Assembly (NCBI RefSeq): GCF_001667735.1
Contig: NZ_LZJN01000003.1
Coordinates: forward strand, 38,488 to 102,487
Direction of reading: 5' to 3'
DNA length: 64,000 bases
From: Mycobacterium sp. E183
GTDB lineage: Bacteria; Actinomycetota; Actinomycetes; Mycobacteriales; Mycobacteriaceae
Shown: positions 1 to 7,398 of the stretch, piece after piece
How the letters are laid out: each line of letters opens with the position of its first letter
Numbering within the stretch: the first letter of the stretch is position 1
Translations under genes and position numbers: made by a program
The notes under the pieces: generated by a model
Seen by the model: the letters and a program-made list of their open reading frames with translations, nothing else
Database searches by the model: none
Told to the model about the DNA's origin: nothing

Positions 1-141
1 TTCGCCGGCTTCCAGTCAATGACCGCGGCAGACCGACTGTCCAAGACCTGTTTCATATGGCGTGATACCGAATCGGCATCACCGCATGTCACCGGCACCT
101 TCGGTGCGGATGTCAGTTGCCGGCGCCGTTACACTCTCAGC

Positions 142-1044
142 ATGGCCCGTTCCGTATTGCCCGTGATCGACCTCGATCTGCGGTTGGTCGGATATTTCGT
201 CGTGGTGGCCGAACACCGGCACTTCGGCCGCGCCGCGACCGCGCTGCGCGTAGCGCAGCCGTCGTTGAGCCGGCAGATCCGCCGGCTCGAGCAACAACTG
301 GGTGTTCGACTCCTGGATCGCACGCCGCAAGGCACCAGGCTGACGGAGGCGGGAGAGGTGTTCCTGCCCCGGGCCAAGGCCCTGCTGCGCTCGGCCACGC
401 AAGCCGCGGCACAGGCCCGGGCCGCCGCCCAGCCCAGCCGAATCGCGATCGGATACACGACCGGGATGATCGTCACCCCCGCGGTGCGCGAGATGCGCCG
501 CGAACACCCCGACGCCGAAGTGCAAGTCTCGCATCTGGATTGGGGCCAGGCCCTGGACGCGTTGCTCGGACATCGAGTGGACGCCGTGGTGACCCGGCTA
601 CCGTTCCCGACAGACGGCCTGCACGTGACCATCCTCTACGACGAGCCCCGGGTGCTGGCTATGTCGGTCGACCACCGCCTCGCGGGCCGGGACTTCGTCA
701 CGCTGGACGACATCGCCGACGAGCCGATGCCCCGAGTCCGTGACTCCGACCCGGCGTGGAATGCCTTCTGGCGCATCGATCCCCGGCCCGATGGCCGCCG
801 GGCGCCCGATGGACCGTTCATCGACGCGCTCGAGGACAAGTTCGAAGTCATCGCCTCCGGGCAGGCGGTGGCAATCACTGCCGGGTTCCGCGGCAATGCC
901 CTGCGGCCCGACATCACCACCGTCCCGTTGCAAGGCGTCGAGCCCTGTCACGTGGTGTTGGCGACGCGCGCCGGGGACCGCAGTCGGCTGGTGGCGGCCT
1001 TCCGTAAGCTCGCCGAGGCGCACCTGAGGGGTCCGGTGTCCTGA
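142..1044 (+). CDS. LysR-family transcriptional regulator
   Basis: A 300-aa DNA-binding regulator. The N-terminal winged helix-turn-helix is seen in residues about 10-65 (FGRAATALRVAQPSLSRQI, then LGVRLLDRT), followed by a periplasmic-binding-protein-like effector domain to the C-terminus (AIGYTTGM, then the RVDAVVTRLP region). The reading frame is open upstream to an ATG at 19, but the ATG at 142 gives the normal LysR N-terminus and sits 7 nt after a TACACT box (130-135), consistent with a leaderless mRNA. The gene converges on the CoA-transferase gene. LysR proteins usually control a divergent neighbour, but none is visible because the window begins just upstream. The effector is unknown. 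Confidence 0.88.
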   Translation: MARSVLPVIDLDLRLVGYFVVVAEHRHFGRAATALRVAQPSLSRQIRRLEQQLGVRLLDRTPQGTRLTEAGEVFLPRAKALLRSATQAAAQARAAAQPSRIAIGYTTGMIVTPAVREMRREHPDAEVQVSHLDWGQALDALLGHRVDAVVTRLPFPTDGLHVTILYDEPRVLAMSVDHRLAGRDFVTLDDIADEPMPRVRDSDPAWNAFWRIDPRPDGRRAPDGPFIDALEDKFEVIASGQAVAITAGFRGNALRPDITTVPLQGVEPCHVVLATRAGDRSRLVAAFRKLAEAHLRGPVS

Positions 1045-1085
1045 CGCCGGCGTGAAACCACCGTCGCGCTCGCGAGCGGTGCGCG

Positions 1086-2120
1086 CTAGACCTGGGGCAG
1101 CTCCGGCGGCGGACGGTATTCGGGGTCGTAACCGGAGACGTGGATCGGGCTACCGACGAGCCGGAAATCGCCGGCCGTGACAATGATTTCGGGGGTTGCT
1201 TCGAGCGCCTCCGGCAGGGTCCTGACGGCCGCCGCCGGCACTCCGAGCGGACGCAGTCGGCGTTCCCACCCCGCGGCGGTGTCGGTCGCCAGCATCGCCG
1301 TGACGACGGCCAGCACCTCGTCGCGGCGGGACACCCGTTCGGACATCGTCTCGAACCCCCCGATGCCCGCCTCGGTGGCGAAGGACTTCCAGAAGCCGTC
1401 GTGCGTGATGAACAACGCCAGATACCCCTCGGCGGTCGGAAAGAGCTGCGCCGGAACGTAATACGAGTGCGCGCCATAAGGACGCCGCTGCGGCTCGACA
1501 CCGTCATTGAGGTAGGCGGACGCGTGGTAGTTCAGCTGCGACAGCATCACGTCGCGCAGCGAAACGTCGACTTGTCCTCCGGTTCCGGAGATGATCTTGG
1601 CCAACAGCCCCAGCGCCGCGGTCATCCCGGTGGAGTTGTCGGCCGACGAGTAACCGGGCAGCGTCGGCGGGCCCTGCGGGTCGCCGGTCAGGGCGGCGGT
1701 GCCGACGCCCGCCTGCACGACGTAGTCGAAGGCCGGATCGTCGCCGCCGTACAGGCCGAATCCGGTGATCGCGACGCACACGATCCGCTCGTTGTGCCGC
1801 CGCAATCTCTCATAAGTCAATCCCAGCCGGCGGATCGCCGACGGCTTCAAGTTCACCAGCAGCGCATGGGATTCGGCCACCAGCTCGCCCAGCCGTTGCT
1901 GTCCGGGGTCGGAGTTCAGGTCAAGGCAGATGCTCGACTTGTTGCGGTTGAGGCTGGCGAAGTAGCTGGGCCCGACGCCGCGGGAGATCTCGCCGCCGCG
2001 CGGCTCGATCTTGGTGACCTCGGCGCCCAGATCGGCCAGCAGCATGGTGGCGTACGGTCCCGCCAGCATGGTGCCGACCTCGAGGATGCGTATCCCCGCG
2101 AGCGGCCCGGTAGGCGTCAC
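1086..2120 (-). CDS. CaiB/BaiF-type CoA-transferase (family III)
   Basis: Predicted cytosolic family III CoA-transferase moving CoA between organic acids. The N-terminus (AGIRILEVGTMLAGPYATML, then ADLGAEVTKIEPRGGE) is the classic family signature. The FDYVVQAGVG and SSADNSTGM segments match the region carrying the catalytic aspartate. At 344 aa it is slightly shorter than most members (about 380-400). GTG start at 2120 overlaps the stop of the LLM gene by 4 bp (GTGA), so the two are probably translationally coupled. It is the last gene of a four-gene operon with a split acyl-CoA mutase, suggesting activation of an acid whose thioester is then rearranged or oxidised. The substrate is not predictable. 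Confidence 0.85.
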   Translation of the reverse strand: MTPTGPLAGIRILEVGTMLAGPYATMLLADLGAEVTKIEPRGGEISRGVGPSYFASLNRNKSSICLDLNSDPGQQRLGELVAESHALLVNLKPSAIRRLGLTYERLRRHNERIVCVAITGFGLYGGDDPAFDYVVQAGVGTAALTGDPQGPPTLPGYSSADNSTGMTAALGLLAKIISGTGGQVDVSLRDVMLSQLNYHASAYLNDGVEPQRRPYGAHSYYVPAQLFPTAEGYLALFITHDGFWKSFATEAGIGGFETMSERVSRRDEVLAVVTAMLATDTAAGWERRLRPLGVPAAAVRTLPEALEATPEIIVTAGDFRLVGSPIHVSGYDPEYRPPPELPQV

Positions 2121-3073
2121 CGCAATTCCGTTGCGAGCGTGGCGATCATCTCGCGCGTGCGGCGTTTGGAGGCGATCAGCTCGTCGCGGTTGTCACCGAT
2201 CGGCAGCAGCCGCACGGACAGGTCCGTGACACCGGCGTCGGCAAAGCGGCGCATCCGGGTCAGGATCGCCTGCTCGTCACCGGCCGCACAGAGGTCACCG
2301 ACATCACGGGCGTCGCCGCGTTCCAGCAGGCGCTGATAGTTGGGCGACACCTCGGCCTCACCCAGGATCCGATTGGCCCGCTCCTTGGCCTCCTCGACTC
2401 GTGCCGGCTCACAGAGGCATACCGGGATGCCGGCGACGATCCGCGGCGCGGGCCGCCCGGCGTCCGCGGCGGCCTTGGTGATCTTCGGCGCGATGTGGTC
2501 GCCGATCGCGCGCTCGTCGGCCATCCACAACACGGTGCCGTCGGCGAGTTCGCCGGCGATCTGCAACATCACCGGCCCCAGAGCTGCGACCAAAACCGGC
2601 ATCGGGGCGTCGGCCCCGATCGCCAGCGGATTGTGCACCGTGAACGAATCGTTCTCGACGTCGACCGGTCCCGGCCCGGCGATGGCGGCGCCCAGCACCT
2701 GCAGGTAGTCGCGGGTGTAGGCGGCCGGCTTCTCGTAGGGCAAGCCGAGCATGTCCCGGATGATCCAGTGGTGCGACGGTCCGACGCCCAGCGCCAACCG
2801 CCCGCCAGTCACGGCATGAGTCGAAAGCGCTTGGCGGGCAAGGGCGATCGGATGCTGGGCTTGCAGCGGCACCACCGCCGTGCCGAGCTCGATGCGCGAG
2901 CTGTGCGCGGCCATCAGCGATACCATGGTCAGGCAGTCGAAATCGTCGGGAACCTGCGGCATCCACGCGGTGTCCAGACCCGCGGATTCGGCCCACTCGA
3001 TGTCGGAGGCCAGCTTGTGCACCTTGCGGGCCATGTCGCCACGCTCGGCGCCGATCATCACTCCGACGCGCAC
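2117..3073 (-). CDS. LLM-class F420-dependent oxidoreductase
   Basis: A 318-aa luciferase-like TIM-barrel protein of the mycobacterial F420-dependent type. It begins V-R-V-G-V-M-I-G and contains the ARQALSTHAVTGGRLALGVG and VLVAALGPVMLQIAGELADG segments typical of the family. The GTG at 3073 is chosen because it has a GGAGGAA ribosome-binding site 4 nt upstream and gives the usual hydrophobic first strand. An ATG at 3058 overlapping the upstream stop is the alternative. The gene overlaps the mutase small-subunit gene by 16 bp and the CoA-transferase gene by 4 bp, so it belongs to the same operon. It likely oxidises or reduces an intermediate of that pathway using deazaflavin F420. The substrate is unknown. 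Confidence 0.85.
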   Translation of the reverse strand: MRVGVMIGAERGDMARKVHKLASDIEWAESAGLDTAWMPQVPDDFDCLTMVSLMAAHSSRIELGTAVVPLQAQHPIALARQALSTHAVTGGRLALGVGPSHHWIIRDMLGLPYEKPAAYTRDYLQVLGAAIAGPGPVDVENDSFTVHNPLAIGADAPMPVLVAALGPVMLQIAGELADGTVLWMADERAIGDHIAPKITKAAADAGRPAPRIVAGIPVCLCEPARVEEAKERANRILGEAEVSPNYQRLLERGDARDVGDLCAAGDEQAILTRMRRFADAGVTDLSVRLLPIGDNRDELIASKRRTREMIATLATELR

Positions 3074-3483
3074 TGTTCCTCCGCAACGGGCTCGGGGGTT
3101 CCGGTCAGCGCGCGTATCTCGCGCACGAGCACATCGAGCGATGTGCCGGTGGGGAAAACGGCGGCGGCACCGGCGGCGAGCAGCTTGGGCACGTCGGCAT
3201 GCGGGATGGTTCCGCCGACCACGACGGCGATGTCGGAAGCGTCGGCGGCCCGCAGGGCCTCGATGGTGCGGGCGGTGAGTGCGAGGTGAGCACCGGACAG
3301 AATGCTCAAGCCCACGACCGCCACGTCTTCCTGGACGGCGATCGAGGCGATGTCCTCGATGCGCTGCCGGATGCCGGTGTAGATCACCTCGAAGCCGGCG
3401 TCGCGCAGGGTGCGGGCGACGATCTTGGCGCCCCGGATCCTCGTCGCCAAACCGGGTCTGGACGGACACGACCGGGGCGCCAT
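3058..3483 (-). CDS. B12-binding small subunit of acyl-CoA mutase, 5' part inverted
   Basis: A 141-aa cobalamin-binding domain protein, the small partner of the adjacent mutase. From residue 17 on it matches the family closely (GAKIVARTLRDAGFEVIYTG, then SILSGAH, VVVGGTIP, AAVFPTGT). The DxHxxG motif that supplies the cobalt-ligating His is missing: residues 5-16 read S-C-P-S-R-P-G-L-A-T-R-I. The expected R-I-L-V-A-K-P-G-L-D-G-H-D-R-G is encoded instead on the plus strand at 3434-3478, so a segment has been flipped without changing the frame. As written, the protein should not bind B12 in the normal base-off/His-on way. ATG at 3483 overlaps the mutase stop by 1 base (TAATG). Confidence 0.9.
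   Translation of the reverse strand: MAPRSCPSRPGLATRIRGAKIVARTLRDAGFEVIYTGIRQRIEDIASIAVQEDVAVVGLSILSGAHLALTARTIEALRAADASDIAVVVGGTIPHADVPKLLAAGAAAVFPTGTSLDVLVREIRALTGTPEPVAEEQCASE
3426..3482. repeat. 11-bp inverted repeat flanking a flipped 35-bp segment
   Basis: Perfect inverted repeat TGGCGCCCCGG (3426-3436) and CCGGGGCGCCA (3472-3482) with a 35-bp spacer (3437-3471). It lies at codons 2-20 of the mutase small-subunit gene. In the listed orientation the coding strand lacks the B12 motif, while the opposite strand encodes it exactly. Flipping the spacer would restore a normal family sequence. The repeat length divided over codons leaves the frame open in both orientations. Confidence 0.9.
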
Positions 3484-5060
3484 TAGAACACCACCGGTTG
3501 CTGGAACTCGCCCCATACCGCCTTGAGCGCGGAGACCATTTCACCGACCGTGCAGTATGCGTTGGCGCACTCGATGAGGTTGTGCATCAGATTGTCGTCC
3601 CCTTCGGCGGCGCGCGATAGTGCTGCGAGACTGGATTTGACTGCGGCCGAATCCCTTTCGGCCTTCACTTTAGCGAGCCGCTTGAGCTGGAGATCGCGCC
3701 CTTCGGCGTCGAGCTCATAGGTGACGACATCGTGTTCGGGCTCTTCGGTCACGAACCGGTTCACGCCGACGACCGGGCGAGCGCCGGATTCGATGTCCTG
3801 GTGGACCTTGAATGCCTCGTCGGCGATCAGACCCTGTAGATAGCCGTCTTCGATGGCATGGACCATGCCGCCGTGCCGCTCGAGGTCGTCCATGATCTCG
3901 ACGATGCGCGCCTCGGTGGCGTCGGTCAGCGCCTCCACGAAGTAGGAGCCGCCCAACGGGTCGGCGACGCTGGCCACGCCGGTTTCGTGCGCGAGGATCT
4001 GCTGGGTGCGCAGCGCCAGCGTGGTGGTTTCCTCGGTGGGCAGGGCGAACGGCTCGTCCCAGGCCGCGGTGAACATCGACTGGACACCGCCCAGCACGGC
4101 GGCCATCGCCTCGTAGGCCACCCGGACGATGTTGTTGTGGGCCTGTGGTGCGTACAGCGAGGCGCCACCACAGACGCAGCCGAAGCGGAACATCGCCGCC
4201 TTGTCAGCCGTCGCCCCGTACCGCTCCTTGACTATGGTGGCCCAACGTCGGCGCCCCGCACGGTATTTGGCGATCTCCTCGAAGAAATCGCCGTGGGTGT
4301 AGAAGAAGAACGAGATCTGCGGCGCGAACTGATCGATCGTCATGCGGCCGCGCTCGACCACGGTGTCGCAGTAGGTCACCCCGTCGGCCAGGGTGAACGC
4401 CATCTCTTGCACCGCGTTCGCCCCCGCGTCGCGGAAGTGCGCCCCGGCCACCGAAATCGCGTTGAACCTCGGCACCTCGGCCGCGCAGAACTCGATCGTG
4501 TCGGCGATCAGCCGCAGGGACGGCTCCGGCGGCCAGATCCAGGTCCCGCGCGAGGCGTACTCCTTGAGGATGTCGTTCTGGATGGTTCCGGTGAGCTTCG
4601 CGCGCGGTATCCCTTTCTTCTCGGCGGCGGCGACGTAGAACGCCAGCAGGATCGCCGCCGTTCCGTTGATCGTCATGCTGGTGCTGAGCTTGTCCAGCGG
4701 GATGCCGTCGAACAGGACCTCGAAATCGGCCAGCGTGTCGACCGCGACGCCCACCCGGCCGACCTCCTCGCCGAACTCCGGGTCGTCGGAGTCGTAGCCA
4801 CACTGGGTAGGCAGGTCGAGCGCCACCGACAACCCGGTCCCGCCTTGTTCCAGGAGGTAGCGGTACCGGCGATTAGATTCCTCGGCGGTGCCGAACCCGG
4901 AGTACTGGCGGAAGGTCCACAGCTTGCCCCGGTAGCCGGACGCGAAGTTGCCCCGGGTGAAGGGAAACTCCCCCGGTTGCGGAGGCTCCGCGCCGACGTC
5001 CGCCGGCCCATAGACCGGCTGCAGCGGGATACCCGACGGAGTGTGGGCCATATTATCCAT
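3483..5060 (-). CDS. Acyl-CoA mutase large subunit (methylmalonyl-CoA mutase family)
   Basis: A 525-aa (beta/alpha)8-barrel subunit of a coenzyme B12-dependent carbon-skeleton mutase. Its length matches split enzymes that lack a fused B12 domain. Key segments: RQYSGFGTAEESNRRY near residue 60, DLPTQCGYDSD, GTIQNDILKEYASRGTWIWP, and the C-terminal GGSYFVEALT. The Tyr in RQYSGF and the Arg in YASRGTW align with the two residues that bind the carboxylate in methylmalonyl-CoA mutase, whereas isobutyryl-CoA mutases carry Phe/Gln there. This points to a dicarboxylyl-CoA substrate, by inference only. ATG at 5060 was chosen, with ATG 5051 possible; neither has a strong ribosome-binding site. First gene of the operon. 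Confidence 0.88.
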   Translation of the reverse strand: MDNMAHTPSGIPLQPVYGPADVGAEPPQPGEFPFTRGNFASGYRGKLWTFRQYSGFGTAEESNRRYRYLLEQGGTGLSVALDLPTQCGYDSDDPEFGEEVGRVGVAVDTLADFEVLFDGIPLDKLSTSMTINGTAAILLAFYVAAAEKKGIPRAKLTGTIQNDILKEYASRGTWIWPPEPSLRLIADTIEFCAAEVPRFNAISVAGAHFRDAGANAVQEMAFTLADGVTYCDTVVERGRMTIDQFAPQISFFFYTHGDFFEEIAKYRAGRRRWATIVKERYGATADKAAMFRFGCVCGGASLYAPQAHNNIVRVAYEAMAAVLGGVQSMFTAAWDEPFALPTEETTTLALRTQQILAHETGVASVADPLGGSYFVEALTDATEARIVEIMDDLERHGGMVHAIEDGYLQGLIADEAFKVHQDIESGARPVVGVNRFVTEEPEHDVVTYELDAEGRDLQLKRLAKVKAERDSAAVKSSLAALSRAAEGDDNLMHNLIECANAYCTVGEMVSALKAVWGEFQQPVVF

Positions 5061-5133
5061 CGGTGAATAACGTACTTGCAAAAAAAGAGAATGCCAATAC
5101 CACGCGCTTGACCTGGTCAAACCTGTGTGCGCA

Positions 5134-5946
5134 CTACACCCGGCAGAGGATCTCGCCGTGGGGAATGGCGATCCAGCCGTCGGGGGCGGCCGCCCAGTCG
5201 CGCCACGCGGCGGAGATCTCCTCCAGCTGCGCACTGGTGGCCAGACCCAACTCCAACAGGTCGCTCGCGATCCGCGAGTGCAGGATCCGGTCGGCCCACA
5301 TCCCGCCCCACCATTCGCGCGTCGCGGGCGTCGCGTAGCACCACAGGCTGCTCGTCGGGGTGACGTCGGCGAAGCCCGCCTGCCGCGCCCACGACAGCAG
5401 CCGTCGCCCGGCATCGGGTTCGCCGCGGTTGGCCCGCGCGGCCCGCTCGTAAAGGTCGCGCCACAGGTCGAGCGCCGGCAGTTGCGGGAACCAGATGAAT
5501 CCCGCGTAGTCGGCGTCGCGGGCCGCCACCAGGCCGCCGGGCGCGCACACTCTCCTCATCTCCCGCAGCGCCCCCACCGGGTCGGCGACGTGCTGGAGCA
5601 CCTGGTGCGCGTGCACCACGTCGAAGGCGTCGTCGGCGAAGTCGAGCCGGTGCACGTCGGCGGTGGCGAAGGAAACATTCGACAGGCCGCGTCGCTCGAC
5701 CTCGGCGCGGGCCACATCGAGCACGTCGGTCGACTGGTCGACCGCCGTCACCGGACCCGGCGCCACCCGGGCCGCGAGATCGGCGGTGATGGTTCCGGGC
5801 CCGCACCCGACATCCAGGACCGACAGCCCCGAGTTCAGGTGCGGCAGCAGATAGGCCGCGGAGTCCTCCGCGGTGCGCCGCTGGTGACTCCGCAGCACCG
5901 ACTCGTGGTGCCCGTGCGTGTAGGTGGCCCCGTCTTCGCAGTTCAT
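5134..5946 (-). CDS. Class I SAM-dependent methyltransferase
   Basis: A 270-aa Rossmann-fold methyltransferase. Motif I VLDVGCGPG is at residues 43-51, the acidic loop AVDQSTDVLDVAR follows, then the ATADVHRLDFADDAFDVVHAHQVLQHV motif region and the RVCAPGGLVAARDADY post-motif. This is the UbiE/Coq5-like (Methyltransf_11/25) arrangement that methylates small molecules in the cytosol. The substrate is not predictable. The ATG at 5946 lies 56 bp after the upstream vanX-like stop, with an AT-rich inverted repeat between them, so it may have its own promoter. It is separated from the mutase operon by 73 bp. Confidence 0.87.
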   Translation of the reverse strand: MNCEDGATYTHGHHESVLRSHQRRTAEDSAAYLLPHLNSGLSVLDVGCGPGTITADLAARVAPGPVTAVDQSTDVLDVARAEVERRGLSNVSFATADVHRLDFADDAFDVVHAHQVLQHVADPVGALREMRRVCAPGGLVAARDADYAGFIWFPQLPALDLWRDLYERAARANRGEPDAGRRLLSWARQAGFADVTPTSSLWCYATPATREWWGGMWADRILHSRIASDLLELGLATSAQLEEISAAWRDWAAAPDGWIAIPHGEILCRV

Positions 5947-5967
5947 GCCCGAAGCCTACGGGCGTGA

Positions 5968-6001
5968 CTCATATATTGAAATATTCGTCTCGAAATATGA
6001 G
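5968..6001. promoter_or_regulatory. AT-rich inverted repeat upstream of methyltransferase
   Basis: CTCATAT (5968-5974) pairs with ATATGAG (5995-6001), with further complementarity inside (TTCG at 5984 and CGAA at 5991). It is strikingly AT-rich against a roughly 68% GC background. It lies between the stop of the dipeptidase gene and the start of the methyltransferase gene on the same strand. It could be an operator for the methyltransferase or a terminator for the dipeptidase; the sequence does not decide. Confidence 0.45.
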
Positions 6002-6002
6002 A

Positions 6003-6695
6003 TCAGTCCACGGGCACATTCAGGATCGGCCGGTCGACCGCGGCGCCCGGGCCGTCGAAGTGCCACCACTCCCCGGAGTAGGGCGCCAACCCCCCGTACT
6101 TCATCGCGTCGCGCAGCGCCGCGCGGTTCGCCTGGGCGTCGGCGCTCACCCCCTGGGTGGCGAAAGCGTTTGCGCGCGAGGAGAAGTCGTCGAAATCGGT
6201 GCCCATGTCGGCCAGGCAAAGCCCCTGCGCGTGTAGCCCGGATGCGCACGGCTGCTCTGCCGTCGTGAACGTCACATCGACCGAGCGCCCCGACTCGTGG
6301 CTGTGCGCATACTGGCCGGGGCGCGCGACCCACGCGGGGTTGGGGACGACGTTGAACATCTTGACCTGCACGTCGTGGGGCCGATAGCAATCCCAGAACA
6401 CGAGGAGATGTCCCTGCGGCCGGAGCGCCGTCGCGGCCGTCGCCAGTCCGGACGCCATCGACTGGTGCACCAGGCATCGGGCGTCGGACGGGTACAGCTG
6501 CGTGTGCGTGAAGTTGTTGGTGGTCGCGTAGCGCAGGTCGATGATGGCGTCGGGGACCACGCTGCGGACGTCGACGAATCCGGCCGCGCGGGCCGCGTCG
6601 CTCACCGGCGGGACGTCGGGACTGGCGTGCGCGGTCGCGACACGGACCAGACCCGCCGCGACCGCGAGTGCAAGGTTCGGGCGCAAAAGACGCAT
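6003..6695 (-). CDS. M15 family D-Ala-D-Ala dipeptidase (VanX/DdpX-like), exported
   Basis: A 230-aa secreted zinc dipeptidase homologue. Residues 1-24 form a signal peptide ending at an AHA-type cleavage site. The M15D metal-binding motif S-H-E-S-G-R-S-V-D supplies His and Asp, and GEWWHFD near the C-terminus supplies the catalytic Glu and third His ligand. Enzymes of this family hydrolyse D-Ala-D-Ala or related peptidoglycan dipeptides, and mycobacterial relatives are exported. No vanA or vanH ligase genes are nearby, so a vancomycin-resistance role is not implied. A cell-wall recycling function is more likely. The gene lies 42 bp downstream of the TetR gene on the same strand. Confidence 0.85.
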   Translation of the reverse strand: MRLLRPNLALAVAAGLVRVATAHASPDVPPVSDAARAAGFVDVRSVVPDAIIDLRYATTNNFTHTQLYPSDARCLVHQSMASGLATAATALRPQGHLLVFWDCYRPHDVQVKMFNVVPNPAWVARPGQYAHSHESGRSVDVTFTTAEQPCASGLHAQGLCLADMGTDFDDFSSRANAFATQGVSADAQANRAALRDAMKYGGLAPYSGEWWHFDGPGAAVDRPILNVPVD

Positions 6696-6737
6696 CCGGT
6701 CATTGTCGCCGTTGGTCGCCGTGAGTTGCGTTAGCGC

Positions 6738-7340
6738 CTATGCGATGTCGCCCTCGACGTAGCGCTGCAGGTTCGGCGCGACCGCGGCCACCACCTGGTC
6801 CTCGGACATCGACGCGATCGGCTCGATCTTCCAGACGAAGCGCAACAACGCGAAGCCGATCAGCTGGGTGGCGATCAGCCCGCTGCGCCGCAGTCGGTCG
6901 CCCTCGTCGTCTCCAAGGGTGGAACCGCCGATCAGGCCCCGCTCAACGATCAGCCGCAGCTTCTCCCGGGTCTTGTCCTCGTGGGCGGCCGTCAGCACCA
7001 CGGCGCGCAGGACGGGACCGACCTCCTCGTCGGTCCAGGTGTCCAAGACGGTGCGGATCAACTGCCGGCCCAGGTCCGCCTTGGGCGTCGCCCACGTAGC
7101 GGACACCGCGTCGAGCCACTTCTGCGGCGGCGTGGTGGCGGCGTCGAGCAGGCCCTCCTTGGAGCCGAAGTAGTGGTAGATCAGAGCCGGATCGACGTCG
7201 GCGGTGCGAGCGACGGCGCGGATGGCCGTGCCGGCCCAGCCATGTTCGGCGAACTCGTCGCGAGCGGCGGCCAGAATGCGCGCCGCCAGCACGCCGCGCT
7301 CGTCGCGCGGACCGGGGGTCGTCGATCGCGTCGGCACCAT
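6738..7340 (-). CDS. TetR-family repressor, divergent from CocE-type hydrolase
   Basis: A 200-aa regulator with the N-terminal HTH at residues about 20-65 (AARILAAARDEFAEHGWAGT, then RAVARTADVDPALIYHYFGSKEGLLDAA) and a helical ligand domain of the TetR_C_17/YcdC sort. ATG at 7340. The gene is divergent from the hydrolase at 7399 with only 58 bp between starts. That gap contains nested TTTCA/TGAAA repeats, so autoregulation together with control of the hydrolase is the natural inference. The inducer is unknown. Confidence 0.87.
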   Translation of the reverse strand: MVPTRSTTPGPRDERGVLAARILAAARDEFAEHGWAGTAIRAVARTADVDPALIYHYFGSKEGLLDAATTPPQKWLDAVSATWATPKADLGRQLIRTVLDTWTDEEVGPVLRAVVLTAAHEDKTREKLRLIVERGLIGGSTLGDDEGDRLRRSGLIATQLIGFALLRFVWKIEPIASMSEDQVVAAVAPNLQRYVEGDIA

Positions 7341-7354
7341 GCCACCATAGCCGA

Positions 7355-7398
7355 AGTTTCATCTTGCGTTGAAACTAATTTCAACATAGCGTGAAACT
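7355..7398. promoter_or_regulatory. Nested TetR operator between divergent genes
   Basis: Outer arms AGTTTCA (7355-7361) and TGAAACT (7392-7398) enclose inner arms TTGAAA (7369-7374) and TTTCAA (7379-7384). Four half-sites in 44 bp fill almost the whole divergent promoter, ending at the GTG of the hydrolase. This is a typical layout for a TetR repressor controlling itself and its neighbour. Confidence 0.6.

Noticed and set aside
3858..5066. 402-codon plus-strand ORF opposite the mutase gene
   Set aside because: It is the high-GC antisense shadow of a well-supported gene; its translation is Arg/Gly/Val-rich without domains.
6003..6695. Vancomycin resistance from the VanX-like gene
   Set aside because: No D-Ala-D-Lac ligase, dehydrogenase or VanRS genes are adjacent, and exported M15 dipeptidases are common in mycobacteria.
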